64,000 nucleotides of DNA from Chloroflexota bacterium (GTDB lineage Bacteria; Chloroflexota; Anaerolineae; Caldilineales; Caldilineaceae), in the NCBI GenBank assembly GCA_016861025.1, contig BOKO01000024.1, forward strand, positions 1-64,000. The letters are read 5' to 3'. Every line of letters starts with the position of its first letter. Position 1 is the stretch's first letter. Of this stretch, positions 9,946 through 22,700 are shown piece after piece. A model generated the notes under the pieces. The model was not told the DNA's origin, made no database searches, and worked only from the letters and a program-made list of their open reading frames with translations. Position numbers and translations under genes: made by a program.

Positions 9946-10311
9946 TCACAGCGGCGCGCCCATATCCTGGTTGCCGGCGCCGCGACGGGCGGCGGCGCGC
10001 GCGTCGTCCTCCTTCTTGCGGTCGCGCACGATATAAACCAGAAATACAATGTAGACCGGTATTCCCAGCATCGCAACCCAACGCCCCAGATCGCCGGCGC
10101 CGACTGCGCCGAGGAAACAGCCGATCGCCAGCAGCACCCACACCAGCGAATGAAAATAGCGCAATACAACGTGTTCGCGCACCGTGCGCGGGGCGAGCCG
10201 TTTGGGACCAGGCTGGGGCCAGACAAAGTAGTAGGCGACCGCCACCGCCAGGCAGAGCACACCCCAAAAGACGAGCGGCACGCCGAGCAAGGTTTCCGTC
10301 ATCATGTGCAA
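9946..10311 (-). CDS. Small three-helix membrane protein, function unknown
   Basis: A 121-residue protein with about three hydrophobic segments (VPLVFWGVLCLAVAVAYYFVW; YFHSLVWVLLAIGCFLGAV; WVAMLGIPVYIVFLVYIV) and a charged, arginine/lysine- and alanine-rich tail. No known family is recognised. Its stop is 3 bp before the gamma-glutamyltransferase start, so the two are almost certainly cotranscribed. M3 or M4 could be the start instead of M1. The upstream 190 bp is shared with the divergent acyl-CoA dehydrogenase. Confidence 0.75.
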   Translation of the reverse strand: MHMMTETLLGVPLVFWGVLCLAVAVAYYFVWPQPGPKRLAPRTVREHVVLRYFHSLVWVLLAIGCFLGAVGAGDLGRWVAMLGIPVYIVFLVYIVRDRKKEDDARAAARRGAGNQDMGAPL

Positions 10312-10417
10312 AATTCTTCCTCTGATCGAAAGACCGCGTGCACCGAAAAGTGTTTTTCACGATATTACTTCGATGCAGCGGTTCCGGCAAATGTTCTTTC
10401 CCTAAGCACCCTCAAAA

Positions 10418-10446
10418 TTGACAACTGCCAGCGTCAATCGTATCGT
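10418..10446 (+). promoter_or_regulatory. Sigma70-type promoter of the acyl-CoA dehydrogenase gene
   Basis: A perfect TTGACA (10418-10423), a 17 bp spacer and TATCGT (10441-10446) lie 55 bp upstream of the start codon, within the divergent intergenic region 10312-10501. Transcription should begin near 10453. Confidence 0.7.
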
Positions 10447-10501
10447 GAGGACAGGCGAATCGCACGCATTTTATCTCCACACCCGGCTTTAGGAGGCTCG
10501 C

Positions 10502-11647
10502 ATGAACTTTGAACTGACCGCCGAACAGCGCGAATTCCAACGCATCGTGCATGACTTTGTCGACAAGGAGGTGCGCCCGCGCGCTCGTCACGTCGATGAA
10601 ACCGGCGAGTTCAACTGGGAAGCCGTGCGCAAGATGGGGCCGATGGGCATGCTGGGTCTGCAAATTGCGGAGGTGTATGGCGGCGCCGAACTTGATACGA
10701 TATGCGCCACCATTGCCATCGAAGAGCTGGGCTGGGGCTGCGGCTCGACGGCGTTGGCGATCTCGGCGCACAACCACCTGGGGCTGGGGCCGATCGCCGC
10801 GTTTGGCTCGGAGGAGCTCAAACAGCGCTGGTTGCCGCAGTTGGCGACCGGGCGCGGGCGGCTGAGCTGTCTGGCGCTCACCGAACCGGGCGCTGGCTCC
10901 GACTTACAGGGCGGCGTGCGCACCCAGGCCGTACGCGATGGCGACGAATGGGTGATCAACGGCGCCAAGATGTGGGCGACCAACGCCACCATCGCCGACA
11001 TCATCGTCGTGCTCTGCCGCACCGATCCGGCTGGCGGCAGCCGCAGCCTGAGCCAGATTCTGGCGCCGACCGATGCACCTGGCGTGATCATCGGTCCGCC
11101 GGAAAAAAAGATGGGATTGAATGGCTCGCCAACACACGCCGTCATCTTCGACAACGTGCGCGTGCCCTACGAGAACCTGGTCGGCGAGGAAGGACGCGGC
11201 TTGCAACAGACATTGGCGACGCTCAGCAATGGGCGCATCAGCATCGGTGCACTGGCATTGGGCATCGGACAGGCGGCTTACGAACGAGCTGTCGCCTATG
11301 CAAAGCAACGCGAAGCCTTTGGTCAGCCGATTGCCAACTTTCAGGCGATCCAGTTCATGTTGGCGGACGCCGCTGTCGAATTGCACGCAGCGCGGCTGAT
11401 GCTCTATCACGCAGCATGGCTCAAAGATCAGGGTAAGCCATTCGCCACGCAGGCCGGTATGGCAAAACTCTTCGCCACCGAAGTCAGCGAACGCGTCTGT
11501 CGCAACGCCATTCAGATCCACGGCGGCTATGGCTACAGCCGCGAGTACGAGGTCGAACGCATGTACCGCGACACACGGTTGATGTCGATCGGCGAAGGCA
11601 CGAGTGAGATTCAGCGCCTGGTGATCGCACGCAGCATTTTGGAGTGA
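10502..11647 (+). CDS. Acyl-CoA dehydrogenase (FAD-dependent)
   Basis: A 381-residue enzyme that introduces a 2,3-trans double bond into a short- or branched-chain acyl-CoA and passes electrons to an electron-transfer flavoprotein. Family signatures are LTEPGAGSDLQG in the middle beta domain, QIHGGYGYSREYEVERMYRD, and the catalytic glutamate E365 in GEGTSEIQR, where most short-chain members have YEGTSEIQ. A strong GGAGG lies five bases before the ATG. No acyl-CoA ligase or ETF gene is nearby, so the substrate is open; butyryl-, isovaleryl- or 2-methylbutyryl-CoA are all possible. The metallophosphoesterase genes begin 84 bp downstream. Confidence 0.95.
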   Translation: MNFELTAEQREFQRIVHDFVDKEVRPRARHVDETGEFNWEAVRKMGPMGMLGLQIAEVYGGAELDTICATIAIEELGWGCGSTALAISAHNHLGLGPIAAFGSEELKQRWLPQLATGRGRLSCLALTEPGAGSDLQGGVRTQAVRDGDEWVINGAKMWATNATIADIIVVLCRTDPAGGSRSLSQILAPTDAPGVIIGPPEKKMGLNGSPTHAVIFDNVRVPYENLVGEEGRGLQQTLATLSNGRISIGALALGIGQAAYERAVAYAKQREAFGQPIANFQAIQFMLADAAVELHAARLMLYHAAWLKDQGKPFATQAGMAKLFATEVSERVCRNAIQIHGGYGYSREYEVERMYRDTRLMSIGEGTSEIQRLVIARSILE

Positions 11648-11731
11648 TAGGACGCAGTCGGCGCAGATCAAGCGGTGCAATGCTGATTGAATCCGCGCCA
11701 TCCGTGTTCTATCGCAACTGGAATCATTTTG

Positions 11732-12706
11732 ATGAAACTGGCAATTTTGGCGGATATTCACGGCAATCTGCCTGCACTGGAAGCGGTAATCACAACCCTG
11801 GAGCAGATTCAGCCGGACTATGTAGTGGTTAACGGCGACCTGATCAACGGCGCCCCATTTAGCAGCGAAGTGATCGAGCGCATTCGTTCCTATGATTGGA
11901 TCGTTGTGCGCGGCAACCACGAGTTCTACCTCCTCGATCTGGGCACGCCGCGGGCGGCGCCCGGCAGCGACGATCCGGAACGTTGGGGACAGCTTCACTG
12001 GCTGCGCAACCGCGTGACGGCTGAGCAAAGCGCTTATCTCGCCATGCTGCCGGACGAACGCACCTTCTACTTGCCCGATGTGCAGCCGCTGCGCATCACT
12101 CATGGGCTGCCAGGGCGCAACCGCGTCGGCATCTTTCGCAGCCAACCCGATGACAAAATCGCAGCCGAACTGCTCGATGTGCATCAGGAAACCTTTATCA
12201 CAGCACACACGCATGTGCAGATCGACCGTCACATCGTATGGCGACCTGAGATGAACGGCGACTTGAGCACGCATCCGCACGGCGATATGCGCAGACCTTC
12301 TGCTTCCGAGCGCCACTGGCATGTGATCAATCCTGGCAGCGTCGGACTGCCTCTCAACAGGCGACCGACGGCGCAGTTCGCCGTGATCGAAGCGACGACA
12401 GAGGCGGTCGAACGCGGCGGCTGGCGTGTGCAACATTTTGACGTAGCTTATGATCGGCGTCCTGTGCTCGATGCCTTTGCATCGTCTGGGATGCAGGCGG
12501 CGGGCGGCGTCATCTCCACACTTTTCTATTGGGAATTGGTGACTGCCGAAGCGGAGATTATTTATTTCTACCGATGGGCGTATGAGCGCGGTCTTGATCC
12601 AGATCGCGATGGCATGCCGGCCGTTTTTGATCGCTACATAGCGGAAAGCGGTCGGCGTGAGTATGTGCATCGGCAGGATCCGCTCTATCATCGCCCTGTT
12701 GGATAG
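11732..12706 (+). CDS. Calcineurin-like metallophosphoesterase (YfcE-like), copy 1
   Basis: A 324-residue dimetal phosphoesterase. The start at 11732 is chosen because MKLAILADIHGN places the metal-binding D8-x-H10 at the very N-terminus, as in YfcE/MJ0936-like phosphodiesterases; a TTG 45 bp upstream is an alternative. Further metal-ligand motifs are VNGDLING, RGNHEF and TAHTHVQ, followed by NPGSVGLPLN. The C-terminal about 70 residues form an extra domain. It precedes a paralogue by 4 bp, and the two share the whole architecture, indicating tandem duplication. The phosphoester or phosphodiester substrate is unknown. Confidence 0.9.
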   Translation: MKLAILADIHGNLPALEAVITTLEQIQPDYVVVNGDLINGAPFSSEVIERIRSYDWIVVRGNHEFYLLDLGTPRAAPGSDDPERWGQLHWLRNRVTAEQSAYLAMLPDERTFYLPDVQPLRITHGLPGRNRVGIFRSQPDDKIAAELLDVHQETFITAHTHVQIDRHIVWRPEMNGDLSTHPHGDMRRPSASERHWHVINPGSVGLPLNRRPTAQFAVIEATTEAVERGGWRVQHFDVAYDRRPVLDAFASSGMQAAGGVISTLFYWELVTAEAEIIYFYRWAYERGLDPDRDGMPAVFDRYIAESGRREYVHRQDPLYHRPVG

Positions 12707-12710
12707 CCCC

Positions 12711-13586
12711 ATGCGACTTGCGTTTCTGGCTGATATTCACGGCAACCTGCCTGCACTCGAAGCAGTGCTGTGTGACCTGCGCAAGTTTGCGCCCGATCAG
12801 GTTTATCTGCTCGGCGACCTGGTCAATCGTTGCCCATGGAACAACGAAGTGATGGATTTGCTTGCCGACCAGAACTGGCCATCGATTGTGGGCAATCACG
12901 ATCTGGTGGTGGGGCGCATCGGCACACCGCAGAATATGCCCCCTTTCACCGATCGGCAGCGCTACCGTTCGTTGTGGTGGACTGCCTTGACGTTGCACGA
13001 CCGTCATCTACAGACTTTGCGACGGTTGCCCGCGGCGCGCCGTATCGATGTGCGTCCGTTTCCACCGTTGCGTCTGATCCACGGTTCGCCGCACAACATG
13101 TTTCTTGGCCTCTATCAGGAGATGAACGAGGCGACGATTACGACCTTGCTCGAAGGCGTGGCCGAACCGGTTGTGGTCTGTGCACACACGCACCGCACCA
13201 TGGCGCGACGCACTGGCGGCTGGACGATCTTCAATGGCGGCAGCGTCGGTCTGCCCTACAACGGCGCACCGCAGGCGCAGTATCTGCTCCTCGACGCCGT
13301 GGTCGAGCGTGGCATCCACCGCTGGGCGCCCATCTTTCGCCGGGTCTCTTACGATCTTAGTTTGCTGCGCCCGGCTTACGAAGCATCGGGCATGTTGGCG
13401 GCGACCGGCGCCATCGGCGAGCTACACCTGCTCACCGCCGAAACGGGTCAGCCCTATAGCAGCGACTTTGGCATCTGGCTGCGCAGCCAACCCGACGATG
13501 TGCGCAACGATCTCGATAAAGCCGTGACGCTTTATCTGGAAAAACACCGTCCTGGCGCATGGGCGTTCTCGTTGATGTTCGGATGA
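12711..13586 (+). CDS. Calcineurin-like metallophosphoesterase (YfcE-like), copy 2
   Basis: A 291-residue paralogue of the preceding gene. It starts MRLAFLADIHGNLPALEAVL and carries LGDLVNR, VGNHDLV, CAHTHRT and NGGSVGLPYNG. The start at 12711 lies 4 bp after the stop of copy 1, which suggests translational coupling; an in-frame GTG at 12657 inside copy 1 is less likely. Both copies keep the C-terminal region with YDxxxLxxAxxASGMxAA-type spacing. The ABC-F gene starts 12 bp downstream, so all three may be expressed together. Division of substrates between the copies is unknown. Confidence 0.9.
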   Translation: MRLAFLADIHGNLPALEAVLCDLRKFAPDQVYLLGDLVNRCPWNNEVMDLLADQNWPSIVGNHDLVVGRIGTPQNMPPFTDRQRYRSLWWTALTLHDRHLQTLRRLPAARRIDVRPFPPLRLIHGSPHNMFLGLYQEMNEATITTLLEGVAEPVVVCAHTHRTMARRTGGWTIFNGGSVGLPYNGAPQAQYLLLDAVVERGIHRWAPIFRRVSYDLSLLRPAYEASGMLAATGAIGELHLLTAETGQPYSSDFGIWLRSQPDDVRNDLDKAVTLYLEKHRPGAWAFSLMFG

Positions 13587-13598
13587 GGAAATGGGAGA

Positions 13599-15467
<1,869 letters not shown>

Positions 15468-15560
15468 GCGCTTGAGTGCATGAGAGGGCCTCGCAAACAA
15501 CGGCGAACACATCGACGAATTCAGCGGCGACACCGCGCGATAAAGGAATAACGGTCCATC

Positions 15561-16703
15561 ATGCTTGCAGTTACCTGCTTTCAGTGCGGTCACACTGTGG
15601 AAATCAGCCCTGACTCTGAACGGTGCGAGCTGTGCGGCGCCAATTTGCGCCGGTTGATCAGCGCGCAGCAGGCGTCGCGCTATTTCTACACGCGCGCCGC
15701 CGAGCTTTCGGCGCGCGGGGATGTGAGCGCGGCGTTGGGTGAAGTGCAGCGCGGGTTGGCGTATCAACCCTCTTCCGAGCTTCATTTGCTTGGCGCAATT
15801 CTGTGCAAGCGAATGGGACGTTTCGACGAGATGCGCCATCATGTAGCCGCCGTCCCGATTGACGACGTGCTGCGCGGCGAGGCTGAGTGGCTGCTACGTT
15901 CAAACCAAACACGTCAGCGTGCATCTGCGGCGCGCCCTCAAGAAGAGACGCCGCTTTCAGACGACGAGCTGTTGCCGTTGGTCATAGAGGAAGTGCGTCC
16001 GTCGCCGCAACCGCCGCGGCGGCGTTCGCCCGCACGCGCTGTGGCGATGTTATCGGTGGTGGCGTTGCTCAGCGTTGGCGGCTGGTGGTTATGGGAGAAC
16101 CCTCCCGACTGGATCGATGCATTGCTGCCTGTCAGCCAGCTCTCGACGCCCGCCGGGCAGCCGACCATGGCCGCGGAGCAGATGCAGACGATGCCTGAAT
16201 TGGAGCAGAACACCCCTGCTACACCTGAAGTTGCGACGACGCCTGAACTCGCACCGACGCCTTTTGTCGGTCGCGACCTGGCGGCGACCACTCCACAGCC
16301 ATTGGCGGCTTCCAGCCCAGAGGCGCTCATCGTAGCGCCCCCCTTCGATCTGAAGACGATCCTGATCGAGGCGCAGCGCCCTGAATTGGCTGAAACGATC
16401 ACGGGAAGGCTGGAGGGGAGCCGTCTGGTGTTGGAGGGAGCCATCACCAGCGTAGAGGAGCTTGACGCATTGGTGGCGCTGTTGGCTCGGCTGCCTATCG
16501 TAGAGGAAGTGTCGACGGTCAACGTGCGGGTGCGTCCGCCTTCTACATATACTGTCGTCGAGGGCGATTCTCTATGGGGCATTTCGATGAAGCTTTACGG
16601 CGCGCCGGACCGCATCGACGCTCTTTACGAAGCGAATCGCGATGTGCTCGCCTCTCCCAATGACCTGCGCATCGGCATGGTGCTGAAAGTGCCGGAGGAA
16701 TAG
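15561..16703 (+). CDS. Zinc-ribbon, single-pass membrane protein with C-terminal LysM domain
   Basis: A 380-residue protein with an unusual order of parts. A four-cysteine zinc ribbon (C6, C9, C22, C25) begins it, followed by a helical, TPR-like segment (about 38-118). Next come an acidic/proline-rich linker, one membrane helix (about 162-180, AVAMLSVVALLSVGGWWLW), a threonine/proline-rich stretch, a BON-like segment (LEGSRLVLEGAITSVEELDAL) and a LysM peptidoglycan/chitin-binding motif at the end (YTVVEGDSLWGISMKLYG). The membrane helix would put the zinc ribbon in the cytoplasm and LysM outside. It may sense or tether at the cell wall. It ends the plus-strand block just before a strong terminator. 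Confidence 0.85.
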   Translation: MLAVTCFQCGHTVEISPDSERCELCGANLRRLISAQQASRYFYTRAAELSARGDVSAALGEVQRGLAYQPSSELHLLGAILCKRMGRFDEMRHHVAAVPIDDVLRGEAEWLLRSNQTRQRASAARPQEETPLSDDELLPLVIEEVRPSPQPPRRRSPARAVAMLSVVALLSVGGWWLWENPPDWIDALLPVSQLSTPAGQPTMAAEQMQTMPELEQNTPATPEVATTPELAPTPFVGRDLAATTPQPLAASSPEALIVAPPFDLKTILIEAQRPELAETITGRLEGSRLVLEGAITSVEELDALVALLARLPIVEEVSTVNVRVRPPSTYTVVEGDSLWGISMKLYGAPDRIDALYEANRDVLASPNDLRIGMVLKVPEE

Positions 16704-16711
16704 ATAGGTGG

Positions 16712-16783
16712 TAAAGAGAGGAGGGTGAGAGAAGGGAGAGACAGGAATCCTGCCTCTCCCTTCTCTCACCCTCCTCTCTTTTC
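16712..16783. terminator. Bidirectional rho-independent terminator
   Basis: A 28 bp perfectly complementary stem (left arm about 16713-16740, right arm 16754-16781) is flanked by A/T runs on both sides, with an inner CAGGA/TCCTG pairing in the loop. It lies between the convergent LysM-protein gene and the giant secreted-protein gene and can terminate both. Confidence 0.9.
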
Positions 16784-16785
16784 TT

Positions 16786-19700
16786 TTACCGTTGTACAGT
16801 CGGCAGGAAGAGCTGATGGCTCACGATCATTGGCTCTTCGACTGGATCGAGCGCTGTCGGCGTCTGGAAGACGCCAGCGTCGATAGTCACCGTCTCGTTG
16901 GTGACCGTCACCCGTTCGCTCTCGCCGCTGGTGGGATCGATGTCGCTGTCGATCGCAGGATCGTCGCCGACGTTCTGCGCCGTGATCGTATAGTTAATCG
17001 GAATGAGCATCCTCACGAAGTAGACGCCCGCATCCAGACCAAGAAACTCGAAGAAACCACTGGCGTCGGTCGGCATCTGGTCGATCCGTGTTGCATCGCT
17101 GCGCTGTACATCGTTCACTTTGTACAGCTCGACGATCACGCCTGAGATGCGGACGGTCTCCCCTTCCTGACGAATGCCGTCGCGGTTGGCGTCCAGCCAG
17201 ATAATGCCGTTGATATCGACCGAATTGGCGCCCGACAGATCGACCAGACCGGCGTCGAGATCGAGGTAAACCTGACCCGACGCAATGCTGAAGGTCGGCG
17301 TGCGGGCGGCGTCGAGGCTGGCGCCGGCGCCGAGCAAATTGTCGATCAATGCTTCGACGCCTGGCTCCAACGGCAGGCTTGGGTCGACGTCGCTGTTCAC
17401 CTCGTCGGCAATCACAGCATTGTAGCCAACCCATGCGCCGGGGAAGACGCCCGGGTTGACAAACACAGCATAGTACTCGCCAGGCGGCACGTCGTTAAAT
17501 TGATAGAATCCGTCGGCGTCTGTCTGCACAGCGGCGACGAAGACGTGGTCGGCCGTGAAGAGCAACACAGTGATGCCCGGCACGTTGTCCTCAATGGCAT
17601 TGCCATCCTCATCGAAGTCCTGTTGCTGATTGCCTGCCAGCCGCGCCGCCGAACTTGCACCATCCGGGTCGATGTCGATGAAGACGCGATTGCCGATGAC
17701 AGCGCGCTGTGCAGCCACAACGGTCACGGTTTCGTCGTCGCTGGCACGGAGCGGCTGACCGTCGTCGTCAACGCCGATGGCGGTGACGATGTTGGTCTCG
17801 ACCAAGTTTTGCGTCGCATCAGCCGCCAGCGTCAGATTGACAGTGAACGTACACTGATAGCTTGCGCCAGGCGTCAACACCTGCGGCGCTGCGCACGTTG
17901 TGGCGAGCACCTTGCCGCCGACCTGCGTGATATTGCCGTAGATGCTGTCGGTGAGCGTATCGATGCGCACAGCGTCGACCGCCGAGGTGTTCTGCACCTC
18001 AACGGTGAAGATCACTTCGCCGCCCGGCCATGGCAGCACTGTTCGATTCGCCGTTTTGGTCAGCGTGATGCTCGACGGTGTATCTGTGATGGTGATCGTC
18101 GCACTGTCGCTGGCATCGACGGGCGTGCCTGCACCGTCTACGCCGCTCGCCGTCACGGTGTCGGTTTCAGCGGCGCCGGGCTGACCGGTGAAGTTGACCG
18201 TAAAACTGCACCTGTACTGCCCGCCGTTGGCGGACAGCGCTTGCGGCAGCGCACAGCTCGTGCCGGTCATACGCCCGGTCGCCTGGGTCAGGTCGCCATA
18301 GATGTCGTCGGTCAGCGTTGTCAGCGTCACCGGCACAGGGCTGTTGTTCACCACAGCCACATCGAAGGTGAAGACGCCGCCCGGCTCTGGGCGTTCCGTC
18401 GGCGTCGCTGTCTTCTCAACCGAGAGATCGAGCCGATAGCAGTTGAGCGTTGCTGTCGCTGAATCGGAGTCCCCGCCTTCCATCAGCACCCGCGCCACGT
18501 TGGTGAAAACCCCGCTGAAGAAACCAGTCTCCTGGTTGTAGGCAAGCCCGGCGCAGGTGAATTCTTTGGTGTAGGTGAAGACGGTGTCAGTGAAGACTGT
18601 CTGCACTTCGCTCCAGAAGGCGTCGCTGATCGGCGCGCTGTCGTTGATCGGCGTCACGATTGCGGCGCTGAAGTCCACCGGAGCAGTGGCGCTGAGGACA
18701 ACGCCATTGCTCATCGTGGCGCGCGCCTCGTTGACGCGGAGCGTCTTGTCGGGCAGACCCGCACTGTAGGTGCAGTTGAGCGCGCCGCCGGCCGGCACGG
18801 TGTAGGGCGTCTCGTTGTCCGGCGCACAGACGATCGCTATATTGGCTGCATCGGGCAGGATGTCCTCGATGCTGACCAGCGTGGCGTCGATCGGCGCCGG
18901 GTTGCTGATGACGATGGCGCCGCCTACGGCAAAGCCGTTCTCTTCCTGGATGAACTTGGTCACCTGCAGCGTGTAGGCGAAGGTTGCCGTGTCGGTGAAA
19001 TAGATCGTCTGTTCTGCCGGCTCCACGGTTTTCACGAGGTCATAGTCATAGACCCGGTTGTAGCGTGTGTTGGTGGTTTTGATGATCGGCGGCTTCCAGC
19101 AGGTCAGCGTCACCTGTGCACTGTCGTCAACCGTTGCGCCATCGATGGTTGCGGTGTTGTCAATGATGAAGGTGCGGCTGTTCTCGCCTTCCTCAAAAGT
19201 CACCTCGCTGCACGAGTGGAATTGGAAAGCGTAGGATTTTGTCTGTCCGTCGCCGAACTCGCCCAGCGATCCGCCGAGCAGATCGTCGCTTACGGTCACG
19301 GTCTTGCTAAGCTCGGTGGTTGGGTCGCCAAAGACGATCGGCGCCGAGCCTGTGTACTGTTTGCTGCCCGCGCTGGTCTGGAGCGTAGCGGTGACGACAT
19401 TGTCTCCGCTGATCACACCGCCGGTTTGGGCGCTGTAGGTGCAGGTTGCGGCGCTGTTGGCGGGTATGGTCACGCCATCTGCGCACGAGACCATGGCCGA
19501 CGCTCCATTGGGCAGTGCATCCACGACGCTGACGACGGTTGCCGGCATTGGCGCCGGATTGGAGATGGTGATCGCGCCCTCCACCTGCCAGTTGCTGTCT
19601 TGCTGACCGACGATGAAGGCGGTCACCGTGTAGGTCGAGGATGGCAGATCGCCCACGAAGGCATTCCATGTGGCCGGATCGACCGTTTTCTCGATGCCCC

Positions 19701-22700
19701 ACAGGTGCTGGCGGGTGAAGGATGTGTTGACATCCTTGCTTACAGCCAGTCGATAGCAGTTCAGATCGACCGTAGCGTTCGAGGAGCGGCTGCTCAGTTC
19801 ACGCACACTTGCCGTGTTGACCAGCGCGTCGCGATAGATCGTGTTGTCGCCCGCAAAGACGATATCCGCACAGCCCTGGGGCAATGTGTAGCGGATCGCG
19901 CCTGAGTCGTTCATCACCCAGGTCTGGCTTGTCTGCGAGTCGGTAATCGTAACCGAGTCCAACAATGTGGAAGGCTGCACCTGACCAAAGTCAACGGCGA
20001 CCGGGGCGCTGCTGTACACCAAACCTGCGCCCGTGGTGATGATGGCGGTATTGGTGACGATGCTGCTGGCGGTGACACCGTTCAAGGAGCCGCCATACGA
20101 ACAGGTCACAGTGGTGTTTGGCGCCACCGTCGCTGGACAGGTGGTTGGCAGTTGCTGACCGTTGTCGAGTTGATCCACAACGCTGATCGACAGGCTGCGC
20201 TGTGGATTGGGGTTGAAAATCTCAATGATGCCGCTCACCCAGAAGTCTTCTTCCGAAGCGAGCGTTCTGGTCACGTCGATGGTGTAAGTGACAATGGTCG
20301 TCTCTCCCTCGAATAGATCGAGGCGCGTCGGATCGGCTGACTTGGAGATCGCCCAGTCGTAGGTGCGACCGTATGCACCCTGCGCCGTCTTGGTGACGGC
20401 GGGGCGGTGACAGGTGAGATCGACTGTGGCGGCGTCGCTATCCAACTCCACCTCGCGAGGCGAAAAGAGGGTCACAGTGTTGTCCACCTGCTGATAGAAC
20501 GAAAGCGCTTCGCCAAAGTTCACCTCGATGCAACCATACTCGACCGGGTATGCGGTGGTGAAGGACTCGTTGCTCTCGAATGGGCCATCGTAGTCCGGGT
20601 TTGTGTCAAAGATGTAGACACTGTCATCGACAACGTTGGTTGGCGCACCGAAGTTGACGGCGGCTGCACCGGTGTAGCTGCGTGCGCCGCTGACGGTCTG
20701 CATCGTTGCCGTGACGACATTCATCCCGCTGATAACGCCGTCGGGCGACGCCGTGTAGGTGCAGGTTGCAGTCTGACCGGCGCCAACGGTTATGATGTTG
20801 CCGCCGCCGCCACAGGTCACCTGTGCGACCAGATCGCCGGGCAAGACATCCTGCACATTGAAAGTCGCCGTCTGTGTCGGGTGTGGGTTGGTGATGGAGA
20901 TCACGCCGCTGACGCCGAAATCGCTGTCGATGGGATCGGACTTGACCACAGCGATCGTGTAGGTCACAGCGGCTGTTTCACCCTCGAAGAGATCGAGCCG
21001 CGCCGGATCGACAGTCTTTTCCACCGTCCACGTGTAAGTGCGCGTGAAGGAGGTGTTGACATCTTTGCTCACCAGCGGGCGATAGCAGTTGACCGTCGCA
21101 TCGGCTGTGGCTGAAAGCGGTGCAACACCTGATGGGGTGGCGTTTGTCGTATTGGTGATCAGGGCCTTAGCAACACCATCGACATATTCTTCGTCACTGA
21201 AAGCTGCACAGTTCACCGGACGACTGTAGGTCTGTGAACCTGAAGTCTGGAATGTCCAGGGGCCGCCGGCCTGATCATAACTGTCAATGACAGTAAGGCT
21301 GGGATTAATTTCAGTCGGCGTCACACCGCTAAAGTCGATGGTGGCAGCGCCAGTGTAGGTGAAACCGAACAGTGTCAGGCTGGCGGTGTTCTCGCGTTGT
21401 GCGTTGTCGGGCAGGGACGCACTGTAGGTGCACGTTGCCGAGGATTGCGCTGCAATGCTCGATGGGCAGTTCACAATTGCACCGATTCCTCCTTCGATCT
21501 CGTCGATGACGGCGCCCGTCAAGGAAATCGCCTGGCTGACGTGCGGGTTGGTAACGGTGATGACGCCGGCTACGGCATAGCTGCCAGGCGCGCCGTTGTC
21601 GCGCGTGGCGGTCACTGTGTAGCTGAGCGTAGCATCGGCGCCGTCGAAGAGGTCGACGATCGGTGGATAGACTTGTTTGGCGAGCTGCCAGGTATAGGTC
21701 ACGGTGTATGACGGTGTGGCATCCTTGCTAATGCTGGGGCGGTAACAGGTCAGCAGCACGTTGGCGTCGTCGCGTTGTCCGGTCTCGTTGATGGTGGCTG
21801 TATTGCCAATCACGGTCCAGGCTGAGCCATCGATGTATGTTTCCTCGATCGGACAGGTCAAGGTGCGGGTGTAAGTGGCCTGGCCGCCTGCGCCAGCGAA
21901 CGAACCGAGGTCACCAGCGAAGGAATCATTGACCGAGACCGAGGTGTTCGCCGGGGTGATGCTGGCTTCGCCAAAATCAACCGCCTGTAAGCCGGTGAAG
22001 GCCGTCGCACCGCTTGGCGTGTTGACGAGCACAACCGTGGCGACATTTTCACCGTTGATCGCGCCAGCATTACTCAGGTCGATAAAATAGTCGCATGTGA
22101 TCTCGCTGTTGGGTCCGATAGAGTTGCTGTCGGGCGTACAGTTCGACACCACACCCGAAAAACTTTCGTTTAGGATGTCGCTGATCGATGAAATAGAGGC
22201 AGTCATCGGCGCCGGATTTGAGATTGTGATCGTGCCATCCACGCGCCACGAACCGCTGATGGCGCCAGTGTTGGTGAGCGCAACGGTGTAGGTCACGGAC
22301 CGGCTGTCGCCATCGAAGAGATCGACTGCAGGCTGATCCACTGTCTTGGCGATGTCCCACGTTGTTGTTAGCACGTAGGATGTCTCCGCCGTCTTCCTGA
22401 CGCCCAGCTGGTAGCAGTTGATCCTCACCGTTGCGTTATCTTCTTCAGCAATCAATGTTCCGCTTAAGGTCGCAGTATTGAAGATGTCGTATCCACCGGA
22501 ATTGCCGCCATTCTGCCAGTTGGTGAATGAATCACAGGTTGCGCTGGTGGGATAAGAGATCGTCGTGTCGCCAACAACACTTTGATTCAAGCCGAGCAGC
22601 GCATCTTCCAACGTGACTTCACGATCTATCTCTACGGTGGGGGCGTCGAATTCAAAAGGTGCATTTTGGCTATAGACAACGCCGTTTGTCAAGGACACCG

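Noticed and set aside
10904..12712. A 602-codon open frame antisense to acyl-CoA dehydrogenase and phosphoesterase 1
   Set aside because: It spans two well-supported genes and their gap; shadow of codon bias.
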